Positions 25,628-36,706 of a stretch of DNA of 64,000 bases are shown one piece after another. Where the stretch lies: the NCBI RefSeq assembly GCF_014493765.1, contig NZ_JACTVJ010000018.1:62001-126000 (forward strand), in the 5' to 3' direction. Source of the stretch: Streptomyces polyasparticus (GTDB lineage: Bacteria > Actinomycetota > Actinomycetes > Streptomycetales > Streptomycetaceae). The position numbers and the translations under genes were made by a program. The notes under the pieces are model-generated. The model did not search any database. It was not told where the DNA came from and was given only the letters and a program-made list of their open reading frames with translations. Position 1 is the first letter of the stretch. The number at the start of each line of letters is the position of its first letter.

Positions 25628-26863
25628 ATGAAGAAGACCGTACTAACGGTCGTATGCGCCAGCTTGATGACCATGTCTGCTCTCACGCCGGCCGTGGCGG
25701 ACGACAAGCCCGGCAAGAAGAAGGACGACAAGGCCAAGCCGCCCGCCAACATGTCCACGGTCGGCGGCGCCCAGCTCGGCAAGGCGGGCACCCAGGTCAA
25801 CCTCGGCCCCGGCGCGCCGGTGCTGCCGAAGGAGCTGAGCGGCCGTTCGTGGATCGTCGCGGACGCCGAGTCCGGCGAGGTCCTCGCCGCGCACAACGCG
25901 CACTGGCGGCTGCCGCCCGCGTCCACGCTGAAGATGCTGTTCGCGGACACGGTGCTGCCGACGCTGCCCAAGGACCAGGTCTACAAGGTCAAGGACTCCG
26001 ACCTCGCCGACGTCGGCGCGGGCTCCAGCCTGGTGGGCGTCAAGGAGGACCACACCTACAGCGTCCACGACCTGTGGCTCGGGGTGTTCCTGCGCTCGGG
26101 CAACGACGCGGTGCACGTGCTCTCGAAGATGTACGGCGGTGTCCCCAAGACCGTCGCCGACATGAACGCCCATGCCGAGGAGCTGCAGGCCCTCGACACG
26201 CATGTGGTCAGCCCCGACGGTTACGACGCCGAAGGCCAGGTGTCCTCCGCGTACGACCTGACGCTGATCGCGCGTTCCGGGCTGCAGAAGGCGGACTTCC
26301 GCGAGTACGCGGCGACCGCGACCGCGGACTTCCCCGGCGAGGGCAAGGGCAAGAAGCGCGAGACCTTCGAGATCCAGAACACCAACCGGCTCCTGACCGG
26401 AGACTACGGGCTCAACCCGTACAAGGGCATCGCGGGCGTCAAGAACGGCAACACCACGCACGCGGGCGCGACCTTCACGGGTGTGGCGGAGCGGGACAAC
26501 AAGGTGCTCCTCGTGACCGTGATGAACCCGGACTCCGACGAGCAGAACGCCGTCTACCAGGAGACCGCGCGGCTCCTGGACTGGGGCTTCAAGGCCGCGG
26601 ACAAGGTGACCCCGGTCGGTGAGCTGGTCCGCCCGCGCAGCGCGGAGGGCTCCGGCAGCTCGGGTGCCGCGGCGCCCGAGAAGCAGAAGTCGGACGGCTC
26701 GCTGAAGAACACCGAGCACGCCGCCGCCGAGCAGGGTTCGAGTGGTGTCGGGATCGCGCTGGCGATCACCGGCGGTGTGCTCCTCCTGATCGGCGCCGGC
26801 GTCTTCGTGGTCAACCGCCGCTGGCCGCTGCCCGACTTGGTGCGGAAGCTTCCCCGCCGGTGA
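25628..26863 (+). CDS. D-alanyl-D-alanine carboxypeptidase (DacA/PBP5 type)
   Basis: Class C low-molecular-weight penicillin-binding protein (411 aa) trimming peptidoglycan stem peptides. It has a signal peptide with cleavage near AVADD and a Lys-rich linker. The catalytic SxxK is in PASTLKM and SGN is in LRSGNDAV. The third motif reads KNG (GVKNGNTTHAG) instead of KTG. A C-terminal membrane span (about 375-400) with RRWPLP shows a tail anchor. ATG 25628 is used; GTG 25619 is possible. Its 3' end overlaps the BrkB-type gene on the other strand by 53 bp. Confidence 0.9.
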   Translation: MKKTVLTVVCASLMTMSALTPAVADDKPGKKKDDKAKPPANMSTVGGAQLGKAGTQVNLGPGAPVLPKELSGRSWIVADAESGEVLAAHNAHWRLPPASTLKMLFADTVLPTLPKDQVYKVKDSDLADVGAGSSLVGVKEDHTYSVHDLWLGVFLRSGNDAVHVLSKMYGGVPKTVADMNAHAEELQALDTHVVSPDGYDAEGQVSSAYDLTLIARSGLQKADFREYAATATADFPGEGKGKKRETFEIQNTNRLLTGDYGLNPYKGIAGVKNGNTTHAGATFTGVAERDNKVLLVTVMNPDSDEQNAVYQETARLLDWGFKAADKVTPVGELVRPRSAEGSGSSGAAAPEKQKSDGSLKNTEHAAAEQGSSGVGIALAITGGVLLLIGAGVFVVNRRWPLPDLVRKLPRR

Positions 26864-27731
26864 GCGACGGGCCGTCGGGCCCCTTCTTGCTCTGCGTCGC
26901 CGTCCAGGCGGCGCAGAACAGAAGGAGTTTCGCGGTGAAGTTGATCCACAGGAGCAGCGCGACGGGAACGCCGAACGCGCCGTACATGGACTTGGCGGCC
27001 ACGCCCTTCATATAGCCGCCGAGCAGCAGCTTGAGCAGTTCGAAGCCGACCGCTCCGATCAGCGCGGCGACGAACAGGCGGCGCCGGGGCGGCTGTACGC
27101 CGGGCAGCAGCGTCAGGACGTACAGCAGGATCAGGAAGTCCGCGAGCACCGCGAGCGCGAAGACGACCGCGAGCAGCAGCCAGCCGATCCAGCTCTGGTC
27201 CTCGATGCCCACGGCCCGGGTCAGCCAGACCGCGGCGGTGGAGCCGACGGCGGACGCGGCGAGCGAGGCGAGGCCGGTCAGACCGAGGCCGACGAGGATG
27301 CCGGCGTCCTTGAGCTTGGCGACGACGGGGTTGGCCTCCTCGTCGTCCTTGCCCCAGACCGCCCGCAGGCATTCCCTTATCGAGCCGACCCAGCTCACGC
27401 CGGTGACCAGGAGCAGGGCGCCGGCGATCAGTCCGACGGTGCCGGCGTTCTCGACCAGGTCGCCGATGTTCAACTGGTCGGAGATCCCGGGGATCTGGTC
27501 GCTGATCTTCTCCTGCAGATCGTCCTGCTGCTTCTTGGACAGGGTCGCGGCGGCGATCGCCGCGAGCACCGTGAGCAGCGGGAAGAGCGCGAGGAAGCTG
27601 ACGAACGTCATCGCGCCCGCGAGCCGCGCCCAGTGCACCTGGTCGAGCGTCTCGTACGAGCGGTAGGCGTGGGTGGCCATCAGGCGTTCCACCCACGGCC
27701 CGACGACGGGAAGTTTCTTGAGCCAGTCCAT
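26811..27731 (-). CDS. YihY/BrkB-family membrane protein
   Basis: Protein of 306 aa with six membrane spans and the family segments AGAMTFVSFLALFPLLTVLA and YVLTLLPGVQPPRRRLFVAALIGAV. The family was once linked to RNase BN but is now considered a transporter or envelope protein of unknown substrate. The start is ATG at 27731. It ends 53 bp inside the convergent carboxypeptidase gene and follows the GtrA gene by 4 bp, so it is probably part of the arabinose-lipid operon (29662 down to 26811). Confidence 0.85.
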   Translation of the reverse strand: MDWLKKLPVVGPWVERLMATHAYRSYETLDQVHWARLAGAMTFVSFLALFPLLTVLAAIAAATLSKKQQDDLQEKISDQIPGISDQLNIGDLVENAGTVGLIAGALLLVTGVSWVGSIRECLRAVWGKDDEEANPVVAKLKDAGILVGLGLTGLASLAASAVGSTAAVWLTRAVGIEDQSWIGWLLLAVVFALAVLADFLILLYVLTLLPGVQPPRRRLFVAALIGAVGFELLKLLLGGYMKGVAAKSMYGAFGVPVALLLWINFTAKLLLFCAAWTATQSKKGPDGPSLTGGEASAPSRAAASGG

Positions 27732-27735
27732 GTCC

Positions 27736-28191
27736 TCAGGCCGCTTTCGCCGAACGGAATACCAGGGTGCGAGTACCCCAAAAACGCAGGACAGTCGCCA
27801 GGGCCATGCCGACACCGGCCCCGGAGATGGTGTCGGCGCGCTGCGAGGTGAGGTTGAGCCCGTAGTGCGAGACCGCCAGGCACAGGAGCTGGACGAGGGC
27901 GCCCGCGATGTTGACCGCGAAGAAGATCGCGTACTGCCGCATCCGGGAGACGTCCGTGCTGCGGCCGCGGTACGTGCCGAGCGCATTGCCCGCGTACGCC
28001 ACCGAGCAGCCGGCCACGAACGAGAGCGCCTTGGCGCTGAGCGGGTCCCAGCCCATCGGTCCGCGCAGCCAGACGAACAGACCGAGGTCGGCGGCGTACG
28101 CGCAGATCCCGGCGGCGGCGAAGCCGAGGAGTTCGGGGCCCATGGCGCGCAGCCGGGTCAGCAGCACGCCGCCGAGCGCGGGCGCACTCAC
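27736..28191 (-). CDS. GtrA-family membrane protein
   Basis: GtrA/DPMS-type flippase-like protein (151 aa) with four membrane spans. Family features are the opening LLGFAAAGICAYAADLGLFVWL and VAYAGNALGTYRGR. In mycobacteria a GtrA-like protein next to the decaprenylphosphoryl-arabinose genes is proposed to move lipid-linked sugar across the membrane. The position here suggests the same. The GTG start overlaps the stop of the UbiA-type gene by 4 nt (GTGA). Confidence 0.83.
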   Translation of the reverse strand: MSAPALGGVLLTRLRAMGPELLGFAAAGICAYAADLGLFVWLRGPMGWDPLSAKALSFVAGCSVAYAGNALGTYRGRSTDVSRMRQYAIFFAVNIAGALVQLLCLAVSHYGLNLTSQRADTISGAGVGMALATVLRFWGTRTLVFRSAKAA

Positions 28192-29120
28192 AGGTCGGCC
28201 ACCGCGAGCCCGTACATCCCCATCCAGACGACGGCGATGAGCGCGAGCGGCTTGTCGCGCAGGACCACGTCCTCGGGGGCGCCGGCGGTGCCGCGGTCGG
28301 CGAACACGGCATAGCGCAGGATCGCGAGGATGAACGCGACCATCGACAGCTGACGCCAGGGCAACAGCCCGGTGCCGCCCTCCTCCATCGCCCACAGGCA
28401 GTACGCGAGGACGGCGACGCCGGCCGCGAGCTGCCAGACGAAGCGCAGATAGCCGGTGGTGTACTCGGTGAGCAGGGCGCGCGTGGCGCCGAGTTTCTCG
28501 GGGGCCATCCTGATGGCCTCCGAGTAGCGCTTGGCGGAGACCATGAACAGCGCGCCGAAGCCGGTGGTGATCAGGAACCAGCGCGAGAGCGGGATGTCGA
28601 GCGCGACCCCGCCGATCATCGCGCGCATCAGGAAGCCGGTGGTGACGACGACGAGGTCGACCACGAGGACGTGCTTCAGGCTGATGCAGTACGCGAGTTG
28701 CATGCCGACATAGCCGGTGAGCAGCGCCGAGGTCATCGGTGTGCACAGGAAGGCCGCGGCGGCGGGCGCGAGGACGGCGAGCAGTCCGCCGACCGCGTAC
28801 GCGACCGGGACGGGGACCTGTCCGGCGGCCACCGGGCGGCGGCACTTGTCGGGGTGGGCACGGTCGGCCTCGGCGTCGCGGGCGTCGTTGATCAGGTAGA
28901 CGGCAGCCGCGGCGGCGGTGAACAGGCAGAAGACGATGACCAGTTGGACCGCGGTCTGGCGGGTGAAGAGCTCACCGGCCGCGGCGGGCGCCGCGACGAC
29001 CAGGACGTTCTTGACCCACTGACGGGGGCGGGCGGTCTTGAGCAGGCCGAGCGGCAGGCTGATCGGTCCGGGGCGCTGCGGGTCGGGTGCGGTGCGCTGG
29101 GACTGTTCCAGGAGGGTCAC
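28188..29120 (-). CDS. Decaprenyl-phosphate phosphoribosyltransferase (UbiA family)
   Basis: Integral membrane prenyltransferase-fold enzyme (310 aa, about nine spans). It is expected to join phosphoribose from PRPP to decaprenyl phosphate, the first step towards decaprenylphosphoryl-arabinose. The metal-binding motif NDARDAEADRAHPDK and the second conserved loop AKRYSEAIRMAPEK are present, with TARPRQWVKN at the N-terminus, as in the mycobacterial Rv3806c group. The start and stop overlap the neighbouring genes by 4 nt on both sides, showing tight coupling with the phosphatase and GtrA genes. Confidence 0.88.
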   Translation of the reverse strand: MTLLEQSQRTAPDPQRPGPISLPLGLLKTARPRQWVKNVLVVAAPAAAGELFTRQTAVQLVIVFCLFTAAAAAVYLINDARDAEADRAHPDKCRRPVAAGQVPVPVAYAVGGLLAVLAPAAAAFLCTPMTSALLTGYVGMQLAYCISLKHVLVVDLVVVTTGFLMRAMIGGVALDIPLSRWFLITTGFGALFMVSAKRYSEAIRMAPEKLGATRALLTEYTTGYLRFVWQLAAGVAVLAYCLWAMEEGGTGLLPWRQLSMVAFILAILRYAVFADRGTAGAPEDVVLRDKPLALIAVVWMGMYGLAVADL

Positions 29121-29662
29121 TTGGCTGCTCCTTGCGTCAGGGCCGCGGCCCCTTGCGTACGGGAGGCGGCCCCCTGCATCCAGGACGTGCCCAGGCGCGC
29201 GGTGAGTGCGCCGAGCGCCGCGCCCGCGGCCACATCGCTCGGGTAGTGCACGCCGACGACCAGGCGCGAGACGCACATGGCGGCGGCCAGCGGCGGTACG
29301 AGCCGGGCGCCGGCCGGGCGCAGCGCGCCGAAGGCGACGGCCGCGGCGGCGGCCGAGGTGGCGTGCGAGCTGGGGAAGGAGTGCCGGCCCGCGGTGCGCA
29401 CCAGGGGGTCGACGTCCGGACGCGGCCTGCGCACCAGGCGCTTGACGCCCATGCTCGCCAGGTGCGCGCCCGCGGTCAGCGCGGTGCCGCGCAGCCAGGC
29501 GCCGCGCCGCTCCTTGTCGAGTGCGGCGCCCGCGAGGCCCGCGGCCAGCCACAGCGCGCCGTGCTCACCGCAGAACGACAGCGTCCGGGCGGCGGCCGCG
29601 ATGTGCGGATGCTGTCCGGTGTCGCGCAGGGCGGCGAGGAGCCGGTGATCGTACTCGTGCAT
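29117..29662 (-). CDS. PAP2-family phosphatase, probable decaprenylphosphoryl-5-phosphoribose phosphatase
   Basis: Membrane phosphatase of 181 aa with the three PAP2 motifs: KRLVRRPRP, HSFPSSHAT and SRLVVGVHYPSD. In the mycobacterial pathway the matching enzyme removes the 5-phosphate after the UbiA-type step. It is the first gene of the minus-strand group and is coupled by GTGA to the phosphoribosyltransferase. Substrate assignment rests on this context. The divergent DprE1 gene starts 189 bp away. Confidence 0.85.
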   Translation of the reverse strand: MHEYDHRLLAALRDTGQHPHIAAAARTLSFCGEHGALWLAAGLAGAALDKERRGAWLRGTALTAGAHLASMGVKRLVRRPRPDVDPLVRTAGRHSFPSSHATSAAAAAVAFGALRPAGARLVPPLAAAMCVSRLVVGVHYPSDVAAGAALGALTARLGTSWMQGAASRTQGAAALTQGAAK

Positions 29663-29851
29663 TGCGCCTCTTCGTTGCTGAGGGTTTCCGGCCGCCGATC
29701 CACCCGAGCGGCCGTATGCCGCAATCGACTCTTCACGCCAACGAGCAAGTAATTACGGCAATGTTGGGCGACACCCCCTCAATCACCCGTTTCGGTGAGG
29801 GGTCCGACAGGTTTGGCAAAGCGGGCCGCACCGGGCGATAGCGTCGCGTTC

Positions 29852-31201
29852 ATGTCTGCCGACACGGTCTCCGTCACGGGTTGGGGCCGCACCGCCCCGA
29901 CCACCGCCCGCCTGATCCGCCCCCGTTCGTACGAGGAGGCGGCCGAGGCCGTACGTGCCTGCGGCGCGCGCGGGGGGATCGCCCGGGGGCTCGGCCGGGC
30001 GTACGGGGACGCGGCGCAGAACGCGGGCGGTGCGGTGCTCGACATGACCGCGCTCGACCGGATCCGCGCGATCGACGCCGAGGGCGGGGTCGTGGTGTGC
30101 GACGCGGGCGTCAGCCTGCACCGCCTGATGGAAGTCCTGCTGCCGCTCGGCTGGTTCGTGCCGGTCACGCCCGGGACGCGGTACGTCACCGTGGGCGGCG
30201 CGATCGGCGCCGACATCCACGGCAAGAACCACCATGTCTCCGGCTCGTTCTCGCGCCATGTGGCCGCGCTCGACCTGCTCACGGCGGACGGCTCGGTGCG
30301 CACGGTGCGGCGCGGCGACCCGCTCTTCGACGCCACCGCCGGCGGCATGGGCCTGACCGGCGTGATCCTCTCCGCGACCGTCGAACTGCTGCCCGTACAG
30401 ACCTCGTTGATGTCCGTGGACACCGAACGGGCCACCGATCTCGACGACTTGATGGCCCGCCTCGCCGCGACCGACCACCACTACCGCTACTCGGTCGCCT
30501 GGATCGACCTGCTCGCGCGGGGCGCCGCGATGGGCCGCTCGGTGCTCACGCGCGGCGATCACGCCCCGCTCGACGCACTGCCCGTACGGGCCCGTCGCGC
30601 GCCGCTGACGTTCCGTCCTGGGCAGCTGCCCGCCGCGCCCGCGTTCGTGCCGGAGGGGCTGCTCGGCAAGGCGACGGTCGGGCTCTTCAACGAGCTCTGG
30701 TACCGCAAGGCGCCCCGCGCCCGCCGCGGCGAACTGCAGAAGCTGTCCACGTTCTTCCACCCGCTCGACGGCGTACCGCACTGGAACCGGATCTACGGCC
30801 GCAGCGGCTTCGTGCAGTACCAATTCGTCCTCGGATACGGCAAGGAGGAGGCGCTGCGGCGCGTCGTCGGCCGGATCTCGCAGCGGGGCTGCCCGTCCTT
30901 CCTCGCCGTCCTCAAGCGCTTCGGCGAGGGCGACCCGGGCTGGCTGTCCTTCCCGATGCCGGGCTGGACGCTCGCCCTGGACATCCCGGCCACCATGCCG
31001 GGACTCGGCGCGTTCCTCGACGAGCTCGACGAGGAGGTCGCGGCCGCCGACGGCCGGATCTACCTCGCGAAGGACTCACGCCTGCGGCCCGAGCTGCTGT
31101 CGGCGATGTACCCGCGGCTCGGCCGGTTCCGTGAGCTGCGCGAAGAGCTCGATCCGCGCGGGGTGTTCACGTCGGACCTGTCCCGGCGGCTGTCCCTCTG
31201 A
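29852..31201 (+). CDS. dprE1: Decaprenylphosphoryl-beta-D-ribose oxidase (DprE1-like)
   Basis: FAD-binding oxidoreductase of 449 aa that oxidises the 2-OH of lipid-linked ribose. The flavin-binding part is typical (GLGRAYGDAAQNAGG; TPGTRYVTVGGAIGADIHGKNHH), and the catalytic Lys407 sits in IYLAKDSR. At the position of the mycobacterial benzothiazinone-reactive Cys (PGWxxCxD), this protein has Ala375 (PGWTLALD). The ATG at 29852 fits the family start. dprE2 follows after 65 bp. The transferase, phosphatase and GtrA genes are divergent from it. Confidence 0.9.
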   Translation: MSADTVSVTGWGRTAPTTARLIRPRSYEEAAEAVRACGARGGIARGLGRAYGDAAQNAGGAVLDMTALDRIRAIDAEGGVVVCDAGVSLHRLMEVLLPLGWFVPVTPGTRYVTVGGAIGADIHGKNHHVSGSFSRHVAALDLLTADGSVRTVRRGDPLFDATAGGMGLTGVILSATVELLPVQTSLMSVDTERATDLDDLMARLAATDHHYRYSVAWIDLLARGAAMGRSVLTRGDHAPLDALPVRARRAPLTFRPGQLPAAPAFVPEGLLGKATVGLFNELWYRKAPRARRGELQKLSTFFHPLDGVPHWNRIYGRSGFVQYQFVLGYGKEEALRRVVGRISQRGCPSFLAVLKRFGEGDPGWLSFPMPGWTLALDIPATMPGLGAFLDELDEEVAAADGRIYLAKDSRLRPELLSAMYPRLGRFRELREELDPRGVFTSDLSRRLSL

Positions 31202-31266
31202 CCCTGCTCGGCTCCGCGTTCCGACCCCGCTCGGCCCCGCGTCACCCCCGTACCTCTGGAGTTTTG

Positions 31267-32022
31267 ATGAAGGACGCCTTCGGCACCCCCCAGTCCCTGC
31301 TGATCCTGGGCGGCACCTCCGAGATCGCGCTGGCCACCGCGCGCCGTCTGGTCGCGCGCCGCACCCGTACGGTGTGGCTGGCCGGGCGGCCCTCGCCCGC
31401 CCTGGAGAGCGCGGCCGAGCAGCTGCGGGACCTGGGCGCGGACGCCCGTACGGTCGCCTTCGACGCCCTCGACGCCGAGTCCCACGAAGAGGCGCTCGGC
31501 AAGGTCTTCACCGAGGGCGACATCGACATGGTGCTGCTCGCGTTCGGTGTGCTCGGCGACCAGGAGCGCGACGAGGACGAACCGCTGTCGGCGGTGCGGG
31601 TCGCGCAGACCAACTACACGGGCGCGGTGTCCTCGGGCCTGATCTGCGCCAACGCGCTGAAGCGGCAGGGGCACGGCTCCCTGGTGGTGCTCTCCTCGGT
31701 GGCCGGCGAGCGGGCCCGCCGGGCCAACTTCATCTACGGCTCGTCGAAGGCCGGCCTCGACGCCTTCGCGCAGGGCCTCGGCGACGCGCTGCACGGCACG
31801 GGTGTGCACGTCATGGTCGTGCGCCCCGGCTTCGTCCGCTCGAAGATGACCGCGGGCCTGAAGGAGGCCCCGCTCGCCACGACCCCGGAGGCGGTCGCCG
31901 AGGCCATCGAGACGGGTCTGCGGCGGCGTTCGGAGACGGTGTGGGTGCCGGGGGCGCTGCGGGTGGTCATGTCGGCGCTGCGGCATGTGCCGCGTCCGGT
32001 GTTCCGGCGGCTGCCGGTCTGA
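31267..32022 (+). CDS. dprE2: Decaprenylphosphoryl-2-keto-ribose reductase (DprE2-like)
   Basis: Short-chain dehydrogenase of 251 aa. The nucleotide motif is LILGGTSEIALATARRL, the Ser is in VVLSSVAG, and the YxxxK pair is in FIYGSSKAGLD. It should complete epimerisation of ribose to arabinose on decaprenyl phosphate using NADH, as partner of DprE1. The ATG at 31267 has GGAG 6 nt upstream; a TTG one codon earlier is unlikely. Its pairing with dprE1 makes the assignment firm. Confidence 0.9.
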   Translation: MKDAFGTPQSLLILGGTSEIALATARRLVARRTRTVWLAGRPSPALESAAEQLRDLGADARTVAFDALDAESHEEALGKVFTEGDIDMVLLAFGVLGDQERDEDEPLSAVRVAQTNYTGAVSSGLICANALKRQGHGSLVVLSSVAGERARRANFIYGSSKAGLDAFAQGLGDALHGTGVHVMVVRPGFVRSKMTAGLKEAPLATTPEAVAEAIETGLRRRSETVWVPGALRVVMSALRHVPRPVFRRLPV

Positions 32023-32065
32023 CGCGGGTCTGACGGGCGGATTCCGTACGGGGGTCCGCCGCCGG

Positions 32066-33262
32066 TCAGCCCCTCTTGAGGCGGACGATCACCGGCGCCC
32101 CGAACGGGTCCCCTGACTGGTTCACCTGGACGTGCCCGGCGCCGATGATCTCGTCCGTGCCGGGCACGCGCTGGTACGAGGTGAGCCACAGCGACTGGTT
32201 CGAGGCCTTGCGGGCGCCGGTCGACACGGGCAGGCGGTGGCGCTCGATCTTGCGGCACGTCCCGGAGTCCGTCACGTACCAATTGCCTTCCAGCAGCAGG
32301 CCCTTGCCGTCGTCGAACACGGGCGGCCGGTCACCGCAGCCGCCCTTCTCCCCGGGCATCCGGGTCCACTCGGTGCCGTCCCAGCGCAGCCGGACCGCCT
32401 CGTCGGCGGGCTCGGGCTCGGTCTCGCCGTGGTTGAAGGTGTGCGTGCCGTAGGCCCGTACTTCCCCGTCCTCGCGGACGAAAAGGGTGCGCAGGCCCGC
32501 GCCGGGCTCCGGCGGGACGGGATCCGGGAAGCGGTACTGCGGGGTGTCGACGGACTTCCACGCGCTGCCGTCCCAGTGGGAGGTCGCGGGCTGGCTGTAG
32601 GTCTGGCCCTGTCCGAGGTCGGTGCCCGGGCCCTGGGTGCGGTAGCCGGCGGCCCAGACGTCGTCCGGACCGGCGATCGCGAGGTCCGTGACGGTGTGCG
32701 GGAGGCGGCTGTCGATCCAGCGGGAGCCGTCCCAGTGGCGGACGGTCTGCTCGCCGGCGACGGTCCAGATGTCGTCGGGGCCGGTGGCTTCGAGGGTGCC
32801 GACGAGACCGGACGGCGGGTCGGGCACAGGGGTCCAGCGCTTGCCGTCCCAGCTCAGCCAGGGGGTCGCGGTGGTGTCGGCCTCCAGCGGTTCGGGGCGC
32901 AGCCAGAGGGTGCTGTCGTCGATCTTCTCCAGCCGCGGCGGGTACTGGGTGCGGGCCGACGCCTGCGGCAGGGGTTCGCTCTTCCACCGCTCGCCGTCGT
33001 AGTGGAGCAGGCCGGGCTCGGAGGTCCGGGACTTGGTGACCGCCCAGATGTCGTTCTCGGCGAGGGCCGCCAGATCGGTGATCTCGCCGCGGAAATCGGC
33101 GATGTGCTCGAACTCCCAGGAGAGCGCGGCTTTGGAGGGCCCGGCTTTCGAGGCGCCGGGGCGGCCGCTGGGCGCCGTGCCGTCGCCGGGGTCCGCGGAG
33201 CAGGCGGTGGCGGTGAGCAGTACGGCGAGCACGGCTGCCGTGAGGGGTGTCCGGCGGCGCAT
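32066..33262 (-). CDS. Lipoprotein with beta-propeller-like repeats
   Basis: Exported protein of 398 aa with a lipobox ending at Cys21 (LTATAC). A disordered Pro/Ser/Lys linker is followed by repeated blades of the form NDIWAV / DDIWTVAG / DDVWAAGY with HYDG or HWDGSRW between them, suggesting a six- or seven-bladed propeller on the outer membrane face. No catalytic residues are recognised. It is probably a binding or scaffold protein. It stands alone, convergent with dprE2. Confidence 0.8.
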   Translation of the reverse strand: MRRRTPLTAAVLAVLLTATACSADPGDGTAPSGRPGASKAGPSKAALSWEFEHIADFRGEITDLAALAENDIWAVTKSRTSEPGLLHYDGERWKSEPLPQASARTQYPPRLEKIDDSTLWLRPEPLEADTTATPWLSWDGKRWTPVPDPPSGLVGTLEATGPDDIWTVAGEQTVRHWDGSRWIDSRLPHTVTDLAIAGPDDVWAAGYRTQGPGTDLGQGQTYSQPATSHWDGSAWKSVDTPQYRFPDPVPPEPGAGLRTLFVREDGEVRAYGTHTFNHGETEPEPADEAVRLRWDGTEWTRMPGEKGGCGDRPPVFDDGKGLLLEGNWYVTDSGTCRKIERHRLPVSTGARKASNQSLWLTSYQRVPGTDEIIGAGHVQVNQSGDPFGAPVIVRLKRG

Positions 33263-33297
33263 GATCCCTCCGCGGATGCGCTGTCAGCCGGGTGCTG

Positions 33298-33879
33298 TCA
33301 GCGAGCCGGCAGCGTATCCCGGTCCGCGGGGGCCCCGGCCTGCGGGGGCACGGAAGGGCCGGCGAAGGGGAACTCGCGCAGCTTGCGCCAGACCCCGTCC
33401 GCGCCCTGCTCGTAGAGCGCGAAACCCGTGCAGGACCATGCGGCCTCGTACGAGGAGAGCTCCTCGAAGGCGCGGTCCATGGCCTCGTCCGCGATGCCGT
33501 GCGCGACCGTCACATGCGGGTGGTACGGGAACTGCAGCTCGCGCGCCACCGGACCCGAGGCGTCGCGCACCTGCTTCTGCAGCCAGGTGCAGGCCTCGGC
33601 GCCCTCGACGACCTTGACGAAGACGACGGGTGAGAGCGGGCGGAACGTTCCGGTGCCGGCGAGCCGCATCGGGAAGGGCCGGCCGCCGGCCGCGACCTCG
33701 GCGAGATGCGCCTCGATGGCGGGCAGCGCCTCGGCGGCCACCTCGGTGGGCGGCAGGAGCGTGACATGCGTGGGGATACCGTGTGCCGCGGGGTCGCCGA
33801 AGCCCGCGCGCCGCTCCTGGAGCAGGCTGCCATGGGGCTCCGGGACCGCGATCGAAACGCCGAGCGTTACGGTCCCCAC
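33298..33879 (-). CDS. 2'-5' RNA ligase / cyclic phosphodiesterase superfamily protein
   Basis: Cytosolic 2H-phosphoesterase-fold protein of 193 aa with both HxT motifs: THVTLLPP near residue 38 and PHVTVAHG near residue 120. Bacterial members act on RNA 2',3'-cyclic phosphates or 2'-5' linkages, but physiological targets are mostly unknown. GTG 33879 is chosen because AAGGAG lies 7 nt upstream. It is followed by the propeller lipoprotein gene after 35 bp. Confidence 0.85.
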   Translation of the reverse strand: MGTVTLGVSIAVPEPHGSLLQERRAGFGDPAAHGIPTHVTLLPPTEVAAEALPAIEAHLAEVAAGGRPFPMRLAGTGTFRPLSPVVFVKVVEGAEACTWLQKQVRDASGPVARELQFPYHPHVTVAHGIADEAMDRAFEELSSYEAAWSCTGFALYEQGADGVWRKLREFPFAGPSVPPQAGAPADRDTLPAR

Positions 33880-34016
33880 GTCGTGCTCCTTCTCCGGTCC
33901 TTCATCGCTCCGCAGTGATGAATGCTGCAGGAGCTTGCCAGTGTGGCGCGCGCACCGGCCATCTGGCCAGGGTCCTTGGTCCGTCCCTGGCCAGGGCGCC
34001 GGCTTGGTGGCTTGGG

Positions 34017-36585
<2,569 letters not shown>

Positions 36586-36706
36586 CGGGCCGCGGCCGGC
36601 CGGCCTTCGAACTCGACCCCGGAAAAGGGGAACCCGCGCCGCGCGAGCGGTGTACCAGAAGTGAATCGGCGCGGAACGGCCGCGCCGGGGAGCTCTGGGG
36701 GAACGG

